A DNA stretch of 64,000 nt, taken from NCBI GenBank assembly GCA_032622095.1, contig CP136068.1:153229151-153293150 (forward strand), written 5' to 3'. Both the position numbers and the translations under genes were made by a program. Positions 1 to 12,192 of the stretch are shown here, in pieces. The stretch is from Siphonodentalium dalli (taxonomy: Eukaryota; Mollusca; Scaphopoda; Gadilida; Siphonodentaliidae). The notes under the pieces are model-generated. The model was not told where the DNA came from. It saw nothing but the letters and a program-made list of their open reading frames with translations, and ran no database searches. Within the stretch, counting starts at the first letter, position 1, and each line of letters opens with the position of its first letter.

Positions 1-33
1 ATATGTATATAAGACTCGTGAGATCCAGATAAA

Positions 34-273
34 TTAACCCTTTCTATACTAAACACTCATTGATGAGTAGTTATCCCATAGGAAATGTTCAGATAATAAG
101 TTCAACAAACTTTTGTTGAACTTATTATCTAAGCATTTCCTTCAATAAATGGGGCTCAGTATGCACTTTTATTTATCCGCCGTCACCTATCATCACTCCA
201 AATCAATAATAGACCATTCCGATGTACACTTTTTAACTGGCTGGGAGAATCCATTTAGTATATAAAGGGTTAA
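34..273. mobile_element. TTAA-flanked MITE (piggyBac-like), 240 bp
   Basis: TTAA at 34-37 and 270-273, with ends TTAACCCTTTCTATAC and TATATAAAGGGTTAA. It contains a perfect-looking hairpin at about 81-140 (arms AGATAATAAGTTCAACAAAC). A second copy in reverse orientation is at 7921-8186. No coding capacity. Confidence 0.75.
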
Positions 274-534
274 TACCCAAGCATGCCGCTGTTTTTCTTG
301 TAGTTATATTATATACATTTCATGGCACGTTCAACGCCGAATAACTTGCACGGTATTATTTGCAGGCTTTTCATCATAGATAACCATAAAGTGTCTGAAT
401 AATTATTAAGGACAACATACGAATACAATGCATCTTTACCAAAGCTAATGTCATTAGAAATTATTATAATAAGGGTACGTGTTCGTACACTCGAAAGATG
501 CCCGGTATGTTTTGCAGTCATGTAACGCTGCTAC

Positions 535-1010
535 TGACATATGTGACCCGCCATATCAAATCCAGTCGTAAGTCGGGATTTTTTTTACACTGTGCCAATG
601 CATTCTCTTATATATGCGAGTCGACCATAGGTCGCCTCGCATATATAAGAGAATGCATTGGCCTAACAATTGTTTACAATTTTAATAATTTTTTCTTGTA
701 TTCTTTAACAATTTTATAATTTCACCCATACAGAGCCCCAGACAAACATGAGCAGACGACACTCTTCTATATGCTTCTATATATGTGTGGGGCTCCCTGC
801 AGGGTAATGGATGTTTTTTATTTTATGTCCTAAAAATTGTAAGAAACATTTATTTAAAAAAAATGATAAAAAATTGTTAGGCCAATGCATTCTCTTATAT
901 ATGCGAGGCGACCTATGGTCGACTCGCATATATGAGAGAATGCATTGGCACAGGGTAAAAAAAATCCCGACTTACGACTGGATTTGATATGGCGGGTCAC
1001 ATATTTGCCT
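535..1010. mobile_element. Long inverted-repeat element with two 69 bp hairpins
   Basis: Arms of about 125 bp (539-662 and 881-1004) are reverse complements, from ATGTGACCCGCCATATCAAA inward. Each arm contains a 69 bp palindromic hairpin (594-662; 881-949) with stem CCAATGCATTCTCTTATATA. The middle contains a unique stretch with GGGGCTC at each end. Open frames across it are products of the palindrome. No target duplication identified. Confidence 0.7.
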
Positions 1011-2776
1011 TCAAATACCTGTATGAGGGTATCAACCCCCCCTGAATCCATAATACCAGTTAATTTTGGGGGTGAATCCTGAATACATGTTAAGAAATGA
1101 CATACAAATTGACTGTTTTAATATCAGACAGATACAATCAGAAGTTACATAGACACATTATGATCCATTATACCTGACAAGATATTGGAGTATAGAGTAT
1201 TATGGGCGTTATGAGGCCGTTATGATACGATTAATGATACTTTATGATGGCATGGTGGTCGAATATGCCCAAGAAGCTATTCTACCCACTCATTCATACA
1301 GATAACTAGCACAAAATATTAGTTTGCTCCGCCAAAACCTGCGTCCAAGATGTTTTGCTTGGTCCAGAATACCAGTTAATTCCGGGGTATATATGAATCC
1401 CGCGTACGGCTTCAAAACACCCTGAAATCCAGCGTACCGAAGGGGGGGGGTGATACCCTCCTGTATAATGGATTATTGCACGATATTTACAGGCAAATTT
1501 TGGCATCATTGCTACATGTGGAACTACATGGTGTTTTTACTTCTCATATAGTTAGCTTTGGTAAAGGTTCATTTTATATATATGCATGTCTCCGTTCATA
1601 TTCTGGCACCATATATGGTGTTCTACGACGACTTACCTGCAAAACATACCGTGCAAACTTGCCAGTGTATGAACGTACCCTTATCGGACAGTTTACTTAC
1701 TCAGTCAATTAAAGATACATATTCCGAATTAACTTTCCTAAATTACTATTTGTTTGGCTTTGGGGGTAAAAACTATTTGACTCGAGTCGAGGAACCCACT
1801 CATCAAAGCTCATGATGTTATCGATGTTTGACATCAGTTATTTTTCACCACCTGGAATGTTTTGCGGCCTAGCTTATATTCGACGAGCCGACCGACATAC
1901 TCTCGATACCAAATTGCATTGAACAAACTGTTGATAAATAGTACGTTTAAAAAAAATTTATACTAGAGCTGACAATGGTTAGCATTATTTGTTGGTAATT
2001 AATCTATTCTGATAACTAAAGTGTCTTTTTAAGAACTGTTGTAGTTGGAATATGATGATACCGGGACCATCGAATCGGATTGTGTACCGTTACGACGATG
2101 TCTGGATAATAATATTGCAATTGCTGCAACCCGAGTTTGTATGGGGCTCGAATAAGACCGCCTGGAGCCAAGAAACTGAGGTCTTCTCAACAGTATGCTT
2201 CATAAGTTCAGGTTAGGGGCTTATCCCTTTTGAATTGCTTTGTTACATTAGAAACACTTTACTGTTTGTGTTGGAGAATCAACACGACGTAACAACACAC
2301 ATTATATTAACATCAACCGAGTGTAGCCCATTGGAAGGATGTTATTTAAGATAGACGTTGATCTGACATATAGCGGAAACGTATATTCTCTTCTGTTGGC
2401 ACGTCGCAACGAAATAACAATGGACAAACAATACTGAATATTGTGCACCTCAATTGATTGACCAAATTGGGCGTTGTTAAACCCCAGAGAGAACTGACCC
2501 CTAAAATAATCCCATTAATTAATCCACCGGAGTGGAATATCCGAAACATCAACCGCTTATTATGATTGACTGACATGAATGCTATAAACCGAAACGTACG
2601 CATCCATGTAGGACCATCATATATGGGACCATGAATATGCCTGAAAGCCTTACCCATATAAACGTGTCAGGTAATTCACCACACACGTCTATGGATTACT
2701 ACAATATTATAGTATATATAATATGTATGCAGGCCCGGATTCAGTATGAGTGATCATTGCTTCAAATGTGCTTGCT
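1011..2776. other. Intergenic sequence with repeat debris, no gene seen
   Basis: A G run at 1442-1449 and a fragment with CGAGGAACCCACTCATCAAA (about 1786) that belongs to the inverted-repeat family at 29645, 60440 and 62165. Open frames up to about 100 codons on the minus strand (2346-2657) show no recognisable domain and no paralog in the window. Confidence 0.5.
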
Positions 2777-3176
2777 TTAATCCTTTACCCAACAGAACGG
2801 CACTGTGCCAATGCATTCTCTTATATATGCGAGTCGACCATAGGTCGCCTCGCATATATAAGAGAATGCATTGGCTTAACACATTAAAAATTATAAAATT
2901 GTTAAAGAATGTAAGAAAAAATGGTAAAAAGTGTTAAAAAAAGATTTTATTTAGGCCAATGCATTCTCTTATATATGCGAGGCGACCTATGGTCGACTCG
3001 CATATATAAGAGAATGCATTGGCACAGGGCATAACTGTAACTATCACAATGTGGTCAATGAGCCGGTTCCAATGATATCCATATTTGTATGGTTCTATTG
3101 AGACAGACCGAAGATATTTTAGGCTGTTGAAGCTTTATTTGGCCGGTTTTGGCCGGTTTGTTGGGTAAAGGGTTAA
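2777..3176. mobile_element. TTAA-flanked MITE with paired hairpins, 400 bp
   Basis: TTAA at 2777-2780 and 3173-3176; terminal inverted repeats TTAATCCTTTACCCAACAGA and TGTTGGGTAAAGGGTTAA. Hairpins at 2807-2875 and 2955-3023 are in opposite orientation and almost identical to those at 594-662 and 881-949. Confidence 0.75.
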
Positions 3177-3804
3177 CCAATTATCGTTCGAAATGGTCCT
3201 GTATCGATCAGAATGGCCATGTGTTGATCAAAATGACCATATGTATCGATCGGAATGGCACATTGAGATGGCCACCAACTCAAATCAAGTTTGAAGATCG
3301 GGCACGATTTTCGCTCATGTCGGGAGACTGTGTATAAAATACATGATTGTGCAAAACTGATTACTAAATAACCAGTATTCTAATTTCACACAACTGACAT
3401 TAATTTGTAAGACTTCAGCGATCTATATTCGGCGATATTCAACCGTGCAAAGAATAGTCGCATATCATATTTACATATCAAACCACATATAACATAACCG
3501 AAGGAACATAGTCGATGTATTTCAGGAAACACTGACAAATTTGCATGCCTGTGTTTGAATGCAGGCTAAGGATTGCCTGTTTCTAGTAACGTATAATGTA
3601 ATTGGGTCAGTCGCTGTGCTATTTAACCACAAAGGGGGCGGGGCGCACACGGAAGGCAAAAATCAAGATGATAATTATTTAATATCCAACTCGTATATCT
3701 CTAACAAACTTAACAATATATCAACAAGAACAATTGAAAGGACGGTTAATATGACTAGGACATTTCATTTGGCTTCAGAATTAATCCTCATTCAGTGGCT
3801 ATAT
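3177..3804. other. Intergenic stretch, no gene seen
   Basis: AT-rich, with short imperfect repeats of ATCGATCAGAATGGCCAT type at 3190-3265, straddling the MITE end. No open frame with a recognisable domain. Confidence 0.45.
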
Positions 3805-4067
3805 ATAACCCTTTCATGACGGGAGCTGCGCTGGTTCTGTGTTAACGATCCTGTCCCAGTGCATTATGTTATATATGCGAGTCTTCCATAGGGAGCCTCG
3901 AATATATAAGAGAATGCATTGGCTTACACGGCAAGGTAAATATTGTTAGGCCAATGTATTCTCTTATATATGCAAGGCCCCATATGGAGAGACTCGCATA
4001 TATAAGAGAATGTATTGGCACAGGGTTTTCGCAAAATTTCAGGATGCTCCAGTCCTGGAAGAGTTAA
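3805..4067. mobile_element. TTAA-type MITE with paired hairpins at the 3' end of gene A
   Basis: Ends ATAACCCTTTCATGACGGGAG (left, TTAA degraded to ATAA) and CCAGTCCTGGAAGAGTTAA (right) are inverted repeats. Hairpins at 3855-3923 and 3950-4019. Its right edge is 18 bases from the gene A stop codon, so it probably lies in the gene A 3' UTR. Confidence 0.7.
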
Positions 4068-4085
4068 ATTACACAAGCTTCCGGA

Positions 4086-4369
4086 TCAGAAACCACCATT
4101 AATTTGAACCATCGGAGACTGGAAATGACGTTGGTATGACGCGTGCAGCAGATCTGGTGAACTTTGTGCAGATGACATCCAGGCAGAATGTGTCCACAGC
4201 GACGAGTTCCATGCCATCTCTTCGATTTGCCTGCGTGGTTGTGAGTAGGGCATCACGTGGTTGAAACTCTTCCCATACCCGGAGTCGTCTGACTCTTGTG
4301 CGTTGCTAGGCGACAGTCGTGTTGATGCTGTCGGTGTAACCTGTGTTTGGTCGTCCGTCTTCCCTTTAT
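4086..4369 (-). CDS. prdm14-like: Gene A coding exon 7: Ser/Pro-rich C-terminus and stop
   Basis: Encodes a tail with STRLSPSN and [14 protein letters not shown], ending NGGF and stop TGA at 4086-4088. One codon shorter than copy B. No sixth zinc finger is encoded. A TTAA-flanked MITE lies 18 bases past the stop, so the 3' UTR must run through it unless polyadenylation is immediate. Confidence 0.8.
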
Positions 4370-7300
4370 CTGCGAGAGAAAATGAGATGAATATTATACA
4401 TTGCATATATTCACTCAGGGCGTATGTTATTAGTTATATTGTTATACATGTATCACATATATTGCACTACACATGTATTAGTTAACATCACCTTACTATA
4501 AAAGATATATCACATTAAATTTATAAGATCCTACACGCGTTTAGGGTGCCATGTCTTGATTCATTATATCCAGAAACGTGGTCCATATAATCAACATGGC
4601 AGGAGTTGAACTATGTGACGTGGACAGTGGAATTGCGTTGGGTCGTTACTTTTGAATATAGAAATACCAGAAGCACCTCGTCCATTGACAAAGCAACGGG
4701 TTGACTTCTGTTGCCATTTTGGGCACAAAAACAATCCCCTTATATCCTATCACACTAAACGTTGCCCCAGATACTGTATTGGCTTTTAAACTCACCGTTA
4801 TGCAGCAGCATGTGGTTTTTGAGGTTCGTCTGCTTGCTGAATCCACGATGGCAGATGTCACACGTAAACGGCCACGTCCCACTGTGCACATACATGTGGC
4901 TTCTCAGATCTCCGGGCGTTGGAAATGACTTGGCACATTTCGTACATTTGTGTGGCTTATCCTGGAATAGGAAAGTTCAATATAGAAATAATCGTTACTC
5001 AGCAATACTGTTATCTAGATCATGCAGCAAGCATTGTAAAGAGGGTTCCTTTTTTCTGACGTTCTATAATGTGCATTAATTGTATATTCCCATGTAGATA
5101 ACCTTAACCATGGGGTTATTAGACTGCCAATAGGTAATCAGGTGATGAAATAGTGAAATCGAAACGTTTAGTCCACCAGTTAATTCTTCGGATATAAGCA
5201 CACCATGACACATCGTAAGAAATGACAATGCATTATTCTTGAAAGTCAAATTTTGAAATTAATGAATAACGGTAATGCTACACTTGGCACGTATAATGGC
5301 AATACATGTATATTACTTTTGAAAGTTTTTACCTTTCACCGAATATAAAATAAAATACTATATAACTAGACGCTGCAAAAAATGGCACGGCCAATAACTT
5401 AATTTTGACATTTGAGAAAGGAAGTTGTGAGTCAATGTCTGGATTATCATATTAAATATAATATAATGGGACTGGGGAATTTGTACCAACCTTTGAATGT
5501 GTCATTCTGTGGTAGTAGAGATTGGAGCTGGCCGTGAATCGTTTGCCGCAGATGGGACACTGATGAGGCTTCTCTCCGCTGTGGATGCGTCGATGTGTAT
5601 TCAGCGAACTGGACGTCGAGAAGGCTTTATCGCAGACGTCACATGCGTGTGGTTTCTCTCCTAAAGGACAAGGAAATTAGTTGGTTTTTGTATTATCAAC
5701 TGAGATACATCAATGAATGTAGAACGAGTGAACAATTTTGTTTGGCGAATTACGCCAGGCTTTGGCTATCTACACCAAGGAACTCAATCCAAGTCCAAAT
5801 AATATTATAAACTATAAATGTCTATATTTCCAGAACCGGGATACGATTAGAAATTCACGTGATCTTTATCTCGCATTTGTGTGGCCATAATTTGAGAGAA
5901 AATATACCAAATATAGTAGATAGAGCTATAATACGAAGAATTATAATATATATGCCACTGTCGCCCTTATATATCTGTTCTGGAAACCGGGTCGCTTTCT
6001 CTAATGTTGAGCGGGATATATCAACGAATTTCTTTTATTGTAGAGAAGTTTTGGGAGTCAACAGAGTACCCAACTTCCAATAAAACTTCAAGCACCGGAA
6101 GCATCCGATGGCAAGGGGTAACACTTCCTTAAAATGACACTTTTTTCAGCCATAGGTTTTGGCATAAATGCCAACATTTTGGTAATCATACCATATTTTG
6201 AAGCACTCTCCAGGACCAAACTCATATTAAGCTACTATAGGATTGATATTTTCACTTATGACACAGCAAGTGTGGTTTTAACCGATATCTGAGGTATATT
6301 TTGCCCTTGATGGAGGACAGGAGGGTGGTGCACCCAATCCGCCCCCAACCTGCCGTCCCTTTTCACATCTTTTTTATTTCATAGAAACATTTATTTGTGA
6401 TAATTTGAATGGCATTAAAGCTATTACCTGTATGTATTCTTTCGTGTCGTTTTAGTAGAGATGGTCTATCGAATTTCTTTCCACAGAACCCACATGATAG
6501 CCAGGATTTCACACGATTCCGTCTGCACGGGGGCATCGAACCTGGAACAGGCGTGCTATGTCTCACATCGCTGAACATTATTTGTCTTGGTGATAAATCC
6601 TGAAATAGGAGCGTAATTTATGTCGTTTTTTATCTAAGTCGATGCACTTTAAAAGAAAGGAGATCGAGATCTCAAAAATAATTTCTCTAAAAGAGTAAAT
6701 TTACAAGTTTCAGTAAATTAATTGCTCATCATTTTTATGTGTGAATTAATTGGTGGAGTCCACTTCTTGGCAGGGTTGGTGATTTTTTTGATTTTTTTTA
6801 AATAAATCAAAAAAATCGATTTAATTGATTTAAATCAGATTTATTTGATTTAAATCGATTTTTTGGATTTTTTTCTTCTAATTGTTATGAAAATATGCAA
6901 TTGTGCAATGTCTTTGATAAATGAAGGTTCTAAAAGGTGTTGCTTATTATATCCAAGGCTGGATTAATCAAAATTCTGTTATTATTTATTATTTTTTGTA
7001 AAACTACATGTATCGAGCACAAATATCATGGCAAAACAGATATAGCAACCATGGACTTCAATTGTGCATACACTAGGTCCATGTGAGTTCCAATGTTGTG
7101 ATATCTGGGTAAGTAGACCTGTACTTAAAGATTTACTAATAAATTTAGTAAATTTTGGCTGAGAACTGAATATATTATCAATCACCTTTGCTCCTCCGTG
7201 ACTTGAAGACATACATGTAATCACACCATATATCAAGTATGGACATTAGACAACTAGAGTAGTTTAGATGGCAGAGTATATGGTAGAATTACTTGGTTGG

Positions 7301-10300
7301 CATATACATATATGGCAATCAGAAAAGGAAATTTAATAGTGTAATGAGGAGTGCTGAATCTGATTGTAGTTACAAATAAGCGGAACAAGCCGTTGGAGCA
7401 GTAATCACGGTACCATGCAGTATGCCTGTTTTGTATAGGGTTGACAATTACTGCACAATTTCATATCTATTATCCAATTTTGTATATTGTTTAATCATAA
7501 TCATGTTATAGTTTACAAAAAACCTTGTTAGATAATGTAAATTCTTGACATATGCAATCATTTCCAATTTTTTGATTTAAATCAATGATTTTTTTGAAAA
7601 AAATCATTGATTTAAATCTTGATTTAAATCAATGATTTAAATCGCTTGATTTAAATCAGCCAACCCTGCTTCTTGGGGAATTGTATTGTAAGTTAACGAT
7701 TTTAAACTGTGCACGCAGATATTTATTAATAAGTATATACGACTACCGACTGTGGCTTTTCATAGCTTTTCACACACCAGTGATGAGTGCAAGTCAGAAA
7801 ATCTGACATCATTGCTAAAAAAGTTTCCATATATTTATATGTATCCGCGCGCCTTTGTGTTTCCACGAGTGGACACTGTTGCCTGAGAAGTCATTTCTTC
7901 GCTTAACATTTTTGGACAATTTAACCCTTTATATACCAAATGAATTTTCCCATCAGTCATGAAATTATACCTTGGATTGCTTATATTTTCATCTGGAGGA
8001 ACGTTCAGGAAATATAAAAACAGACGACAGACATATTTACGTATAGCATAAGTGAAGCAGGAATCATTGATGGAAATGTTCAGATAATAAGTTCAACAAA
8101 CGAACTATGGTCGTTGTTGAACTTATTATATGAACATTCCCTAAAGGAACTACTCGTCAATGAGTATTTAGTCAAGAAAGGGTTAACTGAAATTGTATTT
8201 CACTTTGCAAGAGGGCCTTACCTTTGTCGCGTCTGGCGTACTCAGAGCAGCAGATTCATCTGATGTCGTGACATCACTGGCTCCGGACCGATAATCCCCG
8301 TTGCGCAAGAGGGATAACTCTGATGTTGGTGTCAGGCGATGGTGTTCAGCTGGTGAGATGGGTGGTAACCCTGGCGACGTAAGTAAATATGTCTGTGCTT
8401 CGGTTGGTGTTGGTGATGAGTTGGAAGATCTGATATCGGACGAATCTAAGGATATATCACAAACATCGATTTCCTCTCCTGAAAATGTAAAGTTGATCCG
8501 AATTAAAATATGGGTGAACGATGTGTTCCTTTCATATGCAATGAATTTAGAAAAGAATCAAACAGAACATTCGATGCAGTAACATATACATAACTACATT
8601 TATTAATCGTTTACAACTCATGTTTTCCTCTAATTCCATACTCGTGTCCGTGCTGTTCCTGTCCAGTGTATGGACATAGCACCAGTTATAATGCCACATA
8701 TAAGATAGGACAACATAAATAAATAATTTGGTTTTTATGTCTTTTTGTCTGACTGTCGTCTGCTAATTTATAATGAACACCCCTCCATATGCACATCATT
8801 GAAAAGTTCTTATAGCCATTTATCAGTAATAAATTTGACGCAAAATAAGAAAATATGCGAATTTCGGTCTAAAAACACTTTAAAATTAATTTCACTACAA
8901 AGTTGTTGGAAAATCAAATTATCCTAACAATTTGAAACTATTTTCGTCTGAAATTTCCAACTGATGTTGTTTCGGTCATGGAATTTTCAACTGTTGAATT
9001 TTTTTACCAAAGATGGACCTGTCGTCAGGTCACGTGCAGTTTACGAGACGAAAATAAACTCACCGTCATCCTCAGACTCGGCGCTTTCTATTGGCTGGTG
9101 AATGATGTCAGATGTTAGATCTGGTGAGTTGAGGTCACCCTCGTCGAAGTACGCGATGAGCTCGTCGTTAGGTAGGATCTCCTTGACGACCTGGTACATC
9201 ACGCGACCCTTCAATCGCAGAGCGACGATGTTGACGCAGCTATGGTCGCTGGATGACTGCAGGAATCTGACCCAGTTACAATGTCGAACCGTTTCTCCGC
9301 AGATGTCCATAACCAGCTCGTAGCATCCGAAATTGTGACGAACCTGCGATATATTAAAAATGTTGTTTGAGAAGGATCCAACTCGCATATTTGACACTAA
9401 TTTGTCTAATGTTTTACGAATTTAGTCTTCAGATTTTTTCCCCACTAAGTTTACCGACTTTCCGATGTTGTGTTGCACCTTGAACAAGGGGGAGATTATA
9501 AGCCGAAATAGATGGGACATTCCATAATTTAAAATTCTACCTATGTACCACCAGATATGGTGATATAACTAATTAAATAGAACTAGTCTTCTTGTATTTG
9601 TATAGAAACTAGAATCCGCATATGATAAAATTAAACCAAAATATAGTTGCCGATTGGTGCATGGACTGGCTGAGGGAAAAGTTCCGGGGAGGGGGGATAT
9701 TACCATACGAAAATATTGCGATCATTTTGTATAAACGGTCAGTCTGGAGGGGTCTGGCTATTTGTATGCAGAAAGTTGGGTAGTTGTGGAAATGAAAGAT
9801 TTATCTTGGAGAAAAGAAATCCGAAACAGGTGCTTTTATTTTCACCAAATTGTGGGTGCATCGGATGACGTTCTAATGGATAATTTGAAGTTCACCTAGG
9901 CTTAACCCATCGCGAGTGGGACTTATTGTTAACACAGTCGCCAATGGAAAATATTATTTGTTGCTTTTAACATTTAATTGCAGACCAGCAGTGGTTGTGA
10001 CACTGGAGAGATAACACAGACGCATTGACACAGGGATTGCATATGGAAGCTAGCGATAAATTCCGTGTGTTGTGACTTCGCTTACGTGTTTGATAACAAG
10101 ATACACATTAATCACGACACTCAGTAAACCGTGAAGATAAACAGTAGCATCTAATTTAGAAATAATAGGAGTTTTACAGCTCTGTGAGGTTCTCCCTATC
10201 GAATAATGGCCAGAACAAAACCGCCGGTAACCAAACTGTTTGTGATGCGCGAGATTGGTACTCGGTGGGGTATTCCCAGAGCCCTGGGTGGCAGAGGAGA

Positions 10301-12102
10301 GTTATGGCTGCCGACAAATTGCAGACCTGTGCTATCAGAACCATGAATAATCTACGAGAAGATAAGATACAGATCACCTTACGTCAAACCATGTCTAGTC
10401 TGTTTGAAATAGAAAACCGTTAAAATTCGGCCGGAACGTAGTTAAAATGGGAAATTGATGTTCAATTTATTCCAATATATATTTAAATATTATTGTTACT
10501 GGAAACGGGTATCAATATGGTTTACCAAAAAAAAATAATTAATAATTAATGTAGTAAAAGTGCATGTTAAGCATAAGAATGTTTAGAGTTACCAAAATGG
10601 ATATTAATACAATTGCGCCTCGGATTGAAGTATACGCCAGTGTGGTCAGACTTTGTTTATGTACCCTCTGAAATGAACCATAATTTATTGTCGCCCTCTT
10701 TTAGATTTGACTGATTTTGTGTTATGAGATTCGCTCCGTCGTGTATATGTCTTCATTCAATCCCCTCTTTCCCATAAAGTTTCAATCCCTTCTTTACCAT
10801 AAGGTGGAGATCAGGTGACAATTTTGATTGGGGATTTGCATGAAAATCTCCTGAGCGACAGTTATATATGGAGCAGTTGTCCGGGAACTAAAACAGGCAT
10901 ATCACATCAAACTATCATAACATTTAACTGGTCATTTTTTAAATACATTTATCTTTGATGATTTTTTTCTGAAATGACTACACTTGACCTACTTTTGAAT
11001 ATATTATTATAAAACTCAAAATAAATACGCCAACATTCAAATAGAACAAGTTTCCCAAACCAAGCCGACAGATATGTATATACTAGTTCCATTTTCACAA
11101 AGACACACAGAGGAACATGATTGTGTAACTATTTTGCTCGGGAGATTAAAATGGAAATCCCCATTCCGAAAATTGGTCACATGACCTCCACCATAATGGC
11201 GATATATGTATCTTCATATTGTTAATCACAGGATGAAAATTAATAGAATTTGACATCAAATTATATAAATTCTTTAAGCTAAATTTTAGCTTACCAGACA
11301 AAAAATACTTGCAATAATCACTATTAGTATCTCGCAGGCATCGCGAAAATCCACAAAATCATCCTCATGTAACATGTTATAATATACCATTATACACGAT
11401 AACATTCTTTACCAAATCGGACACAGTATCTTTAAAACTGACATGGGGTGTTAGATAATTAAATGTTTTATAACAATCAGCTCATAATAATACAATATTT
11501 TCTGGGACTAATGAAAATTCATTCACTTGTAGAAGAACATCAATTGTCAAAAAATTATTTTAATGACATGCAGTTTACCTCATAGAAAGACAGCGCAACA
11601 TTTTAGGCTGCTAGTTTGGGCAGTTTTCTTCAGAAATGTTGGGCAGTTGTATTATTTATAAAAAATAATTAAAAAGCCATCTCAGAAATGCTATTCGTGA
11701 CTTGATTATTTTTCCAGATAAAAAGTTTGAAACTGAAGGTAACGTCACTGACTATAGGAAAGACAAAACAAAGATATAAAATTATTAAAGCCGAACAAAT
11801 TGTTAATTAGTCCAATGTACTTGCAGAAACTGGCACCATTTTTGGATAGATCAATTGTGTCCATATTATCTAACTATAAAGCTGTTATCAAGAAATAGAT
11901 TACTTACATCGTTCTTCGGCAGAGATGAGAATATATCTATGTTATCATGAACTATATCCCCGTCATCCGGATAAAACAAGAATCCAGAAGGAATGGTTTC
12001 GTTGCTCCATATTGTTGCATCCATCTCTAATATATTCCTGGGATCACGATTTAAAGTCAACACAAAAGTCAGTTGCTTTGGAATAAGCACACAAGTCTCC
12101 AT
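4086..12102 (-). CDS. prdm14-like: PRDM14-like PR/SET-domain zinc-finger gene, copy A (7 exons)
   Basis: Joined exons, from 5' to 3' on the minus strand: 12102-11908, 9343-9064, 8478-8222, 6599-6428, 5660-5491, 4961-4796, 4369-4086. They give an uninterrupted 507-residue protein. Order: N-terminus and PR/SET domain (about residues 30-135), an acidic Ser/Thr/Pro linker, five C2H2 fingers (about 280-412), and a Ser/Pro-rich tail. Every intron has GT/AG ends and the phases are identical to copy B. The finger linker and the fourth and fifth fingers ([13 protein letters not shown], then WPFTC and KQTNLKNH) match what I recall of PRDM14, a nuclear transcription regulator of pluripotency and germ line in mammals and of neurons in other animals. 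Vertebrate PRDM14 has six fingers by my recollection, so the last may be missing here. The start at METCV is shared by both copies. An alternative is another PRDM subfamily. The gene structure is seen directly; the subfamily is recognition from memory. Confidence 0.85.
4796..4961 (-). CDS. prdm14-like: Gene A coding exon 6: zinc fingers 4 and 5
   Basis: 166 nt, acceptor TTCCAG and donor GTGAGT, encoding two C2H2 fingers with helix regions [10 protein letters not shown] and [10 protein letters not shown]. All zinc ligands are present and four of 56 residues differ from copy B. Confidence 0.85.
5491..5660 (-). CDS. prdm14-like: Gene A coding exon 5: zinc fingers 2 and 3
   Basis: 170 nt encoding two complete C2H2 fingers joined by SGEKPH. 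Helix regions are [10 protein letters not shown] and [10 protein letters not shown]. Only two of 57 residues differ from copy B. The donor is GTTGGT, weaker than the consensus GTRAGT. Confidence 0.85.
6428..6599 (-). CDS. prdm14-like: Gene A coding exon 4: linker plus zinc finger 1
   Basis: 172 nt, acceptor ATTTCAG and donor GTAATA. The N-terminal half is variable linker; the C-terminal half is C2H2 finger 1 (C-x2-C-x12-H-x3-H, starting [17 protein letters not shown]), nearly identical in both copies. The intron splits the TGEKP linker after its first base of Gly. Confidence 0.85.
6771..7668. mobile_element. hAT-type element, 898 bp, intron 3 of gene A
   Basis: Terminal inverted repeats CAGGGTTGGTGATTT and AAATCAGCCAACCCTG, flanked by the 8 bp direct repeat CTTCTTGG (6763-6770 and 7669-7676). 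Subterminal regions are long TTTAAATC-rich inverted repeats. An 84-codon open frame (7236-6982, minus) has no transposase motif, so the element is non-autonomous. It is absent from the 277 bp intron 3 of gene B. Confidence 0.88.
7921..8186. mobile_element. TTAA-flanked MITE (piggyBac-like), intron 3 of gene A
   Basis: TTAA at 7921-7924 and 8183-8186 with ends TTAACCCTTTATATACC and GTCAAGAAAGGGTTAA. Internal hairpin with arms ATAATAAGTTCAACAAACGA. Reverse-orientation relative of 34-273. Confidence 0.78.
8222..8478 (-). CDS. prdm14-like: Gene A coding exon 3: Ser/Thr/Pro-rich acidic linker
   Basis: 257 nt, the same length as in copy B, acceptor TTTCAG and donor GTAAGG. It encodes a low-complexity linker with SSPTPTE and [11 protein letters not shown]. 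It is the most divergent internal exon (about 21 of 86 residues differ) although its length is conserved, as expected for a disordered linker under weak constraint. Confidence 0.8.
9064..9343 (-). CDS. prdm14-like: Gene A coding exon 2: PR/SET domain core
   Basis: 280 nt, acceptor CGCAG and donor GTGAGT, ends in phase 1. It carries the PR-domain signatures [21 protein letters not shown] and [10 protein letters not shown]. As in other PRDM proteins, the catalytic NHS/C motif of true SET methyltransferases is not seen. About 16 of 94 residues differ from copy B. Confidence 0.85.
10130..10440 (-). promoter_or_regulatory. Conserved noncoding block in intron 1 of gene A
   Basis: About 300 bp of intron 1 that closely match, in reverse complement, 33660-33960 in intron 1 of gene B and 42900-43260. 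The best-kept core spans TTGTGATGCGCGAGATTGG and GGTATTCCCAGAG. There is no long open frame conserved between the copies, so I read it as an enhancer-like element. That role is inference. Confidence 0.45.
11908..12102 (-). CDS. prdm14-like: Gene A coding exon 1: N-terminus and start of PR domain
   Basis: Encodes 65 residues from [10 protein letters not shown], including the PR-domain opening ([15 protein letters not shown]). It ends with donor GTAAGT in phase 0. Only residues 13 (F versus Y) and 64 (N versus D) differ from copy B. Confidence 0.85.
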
Positions 12103-12192
12103 ATTTACGAAAATAAATCACGATTGTTCACGATTCCAGTAATGGCATGTACTAAATAATTGCAAGTTTGATTCCTATCAGGGCATGTCGCT

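Noticed and set aside
2346-2657. 103-codon minus-strand frame upstream of gene A
   Set aside because: No recognisable motif, no paralog in the window and no splice or promoter context; the length is not exceptional in 64 kb.
7560-7670. TTTAAATC-rich repeats as a possible origin or satellite
   Set aside because: They are the inverted subterminal region of the hAT element bounded by CTTCTTGG duplications.
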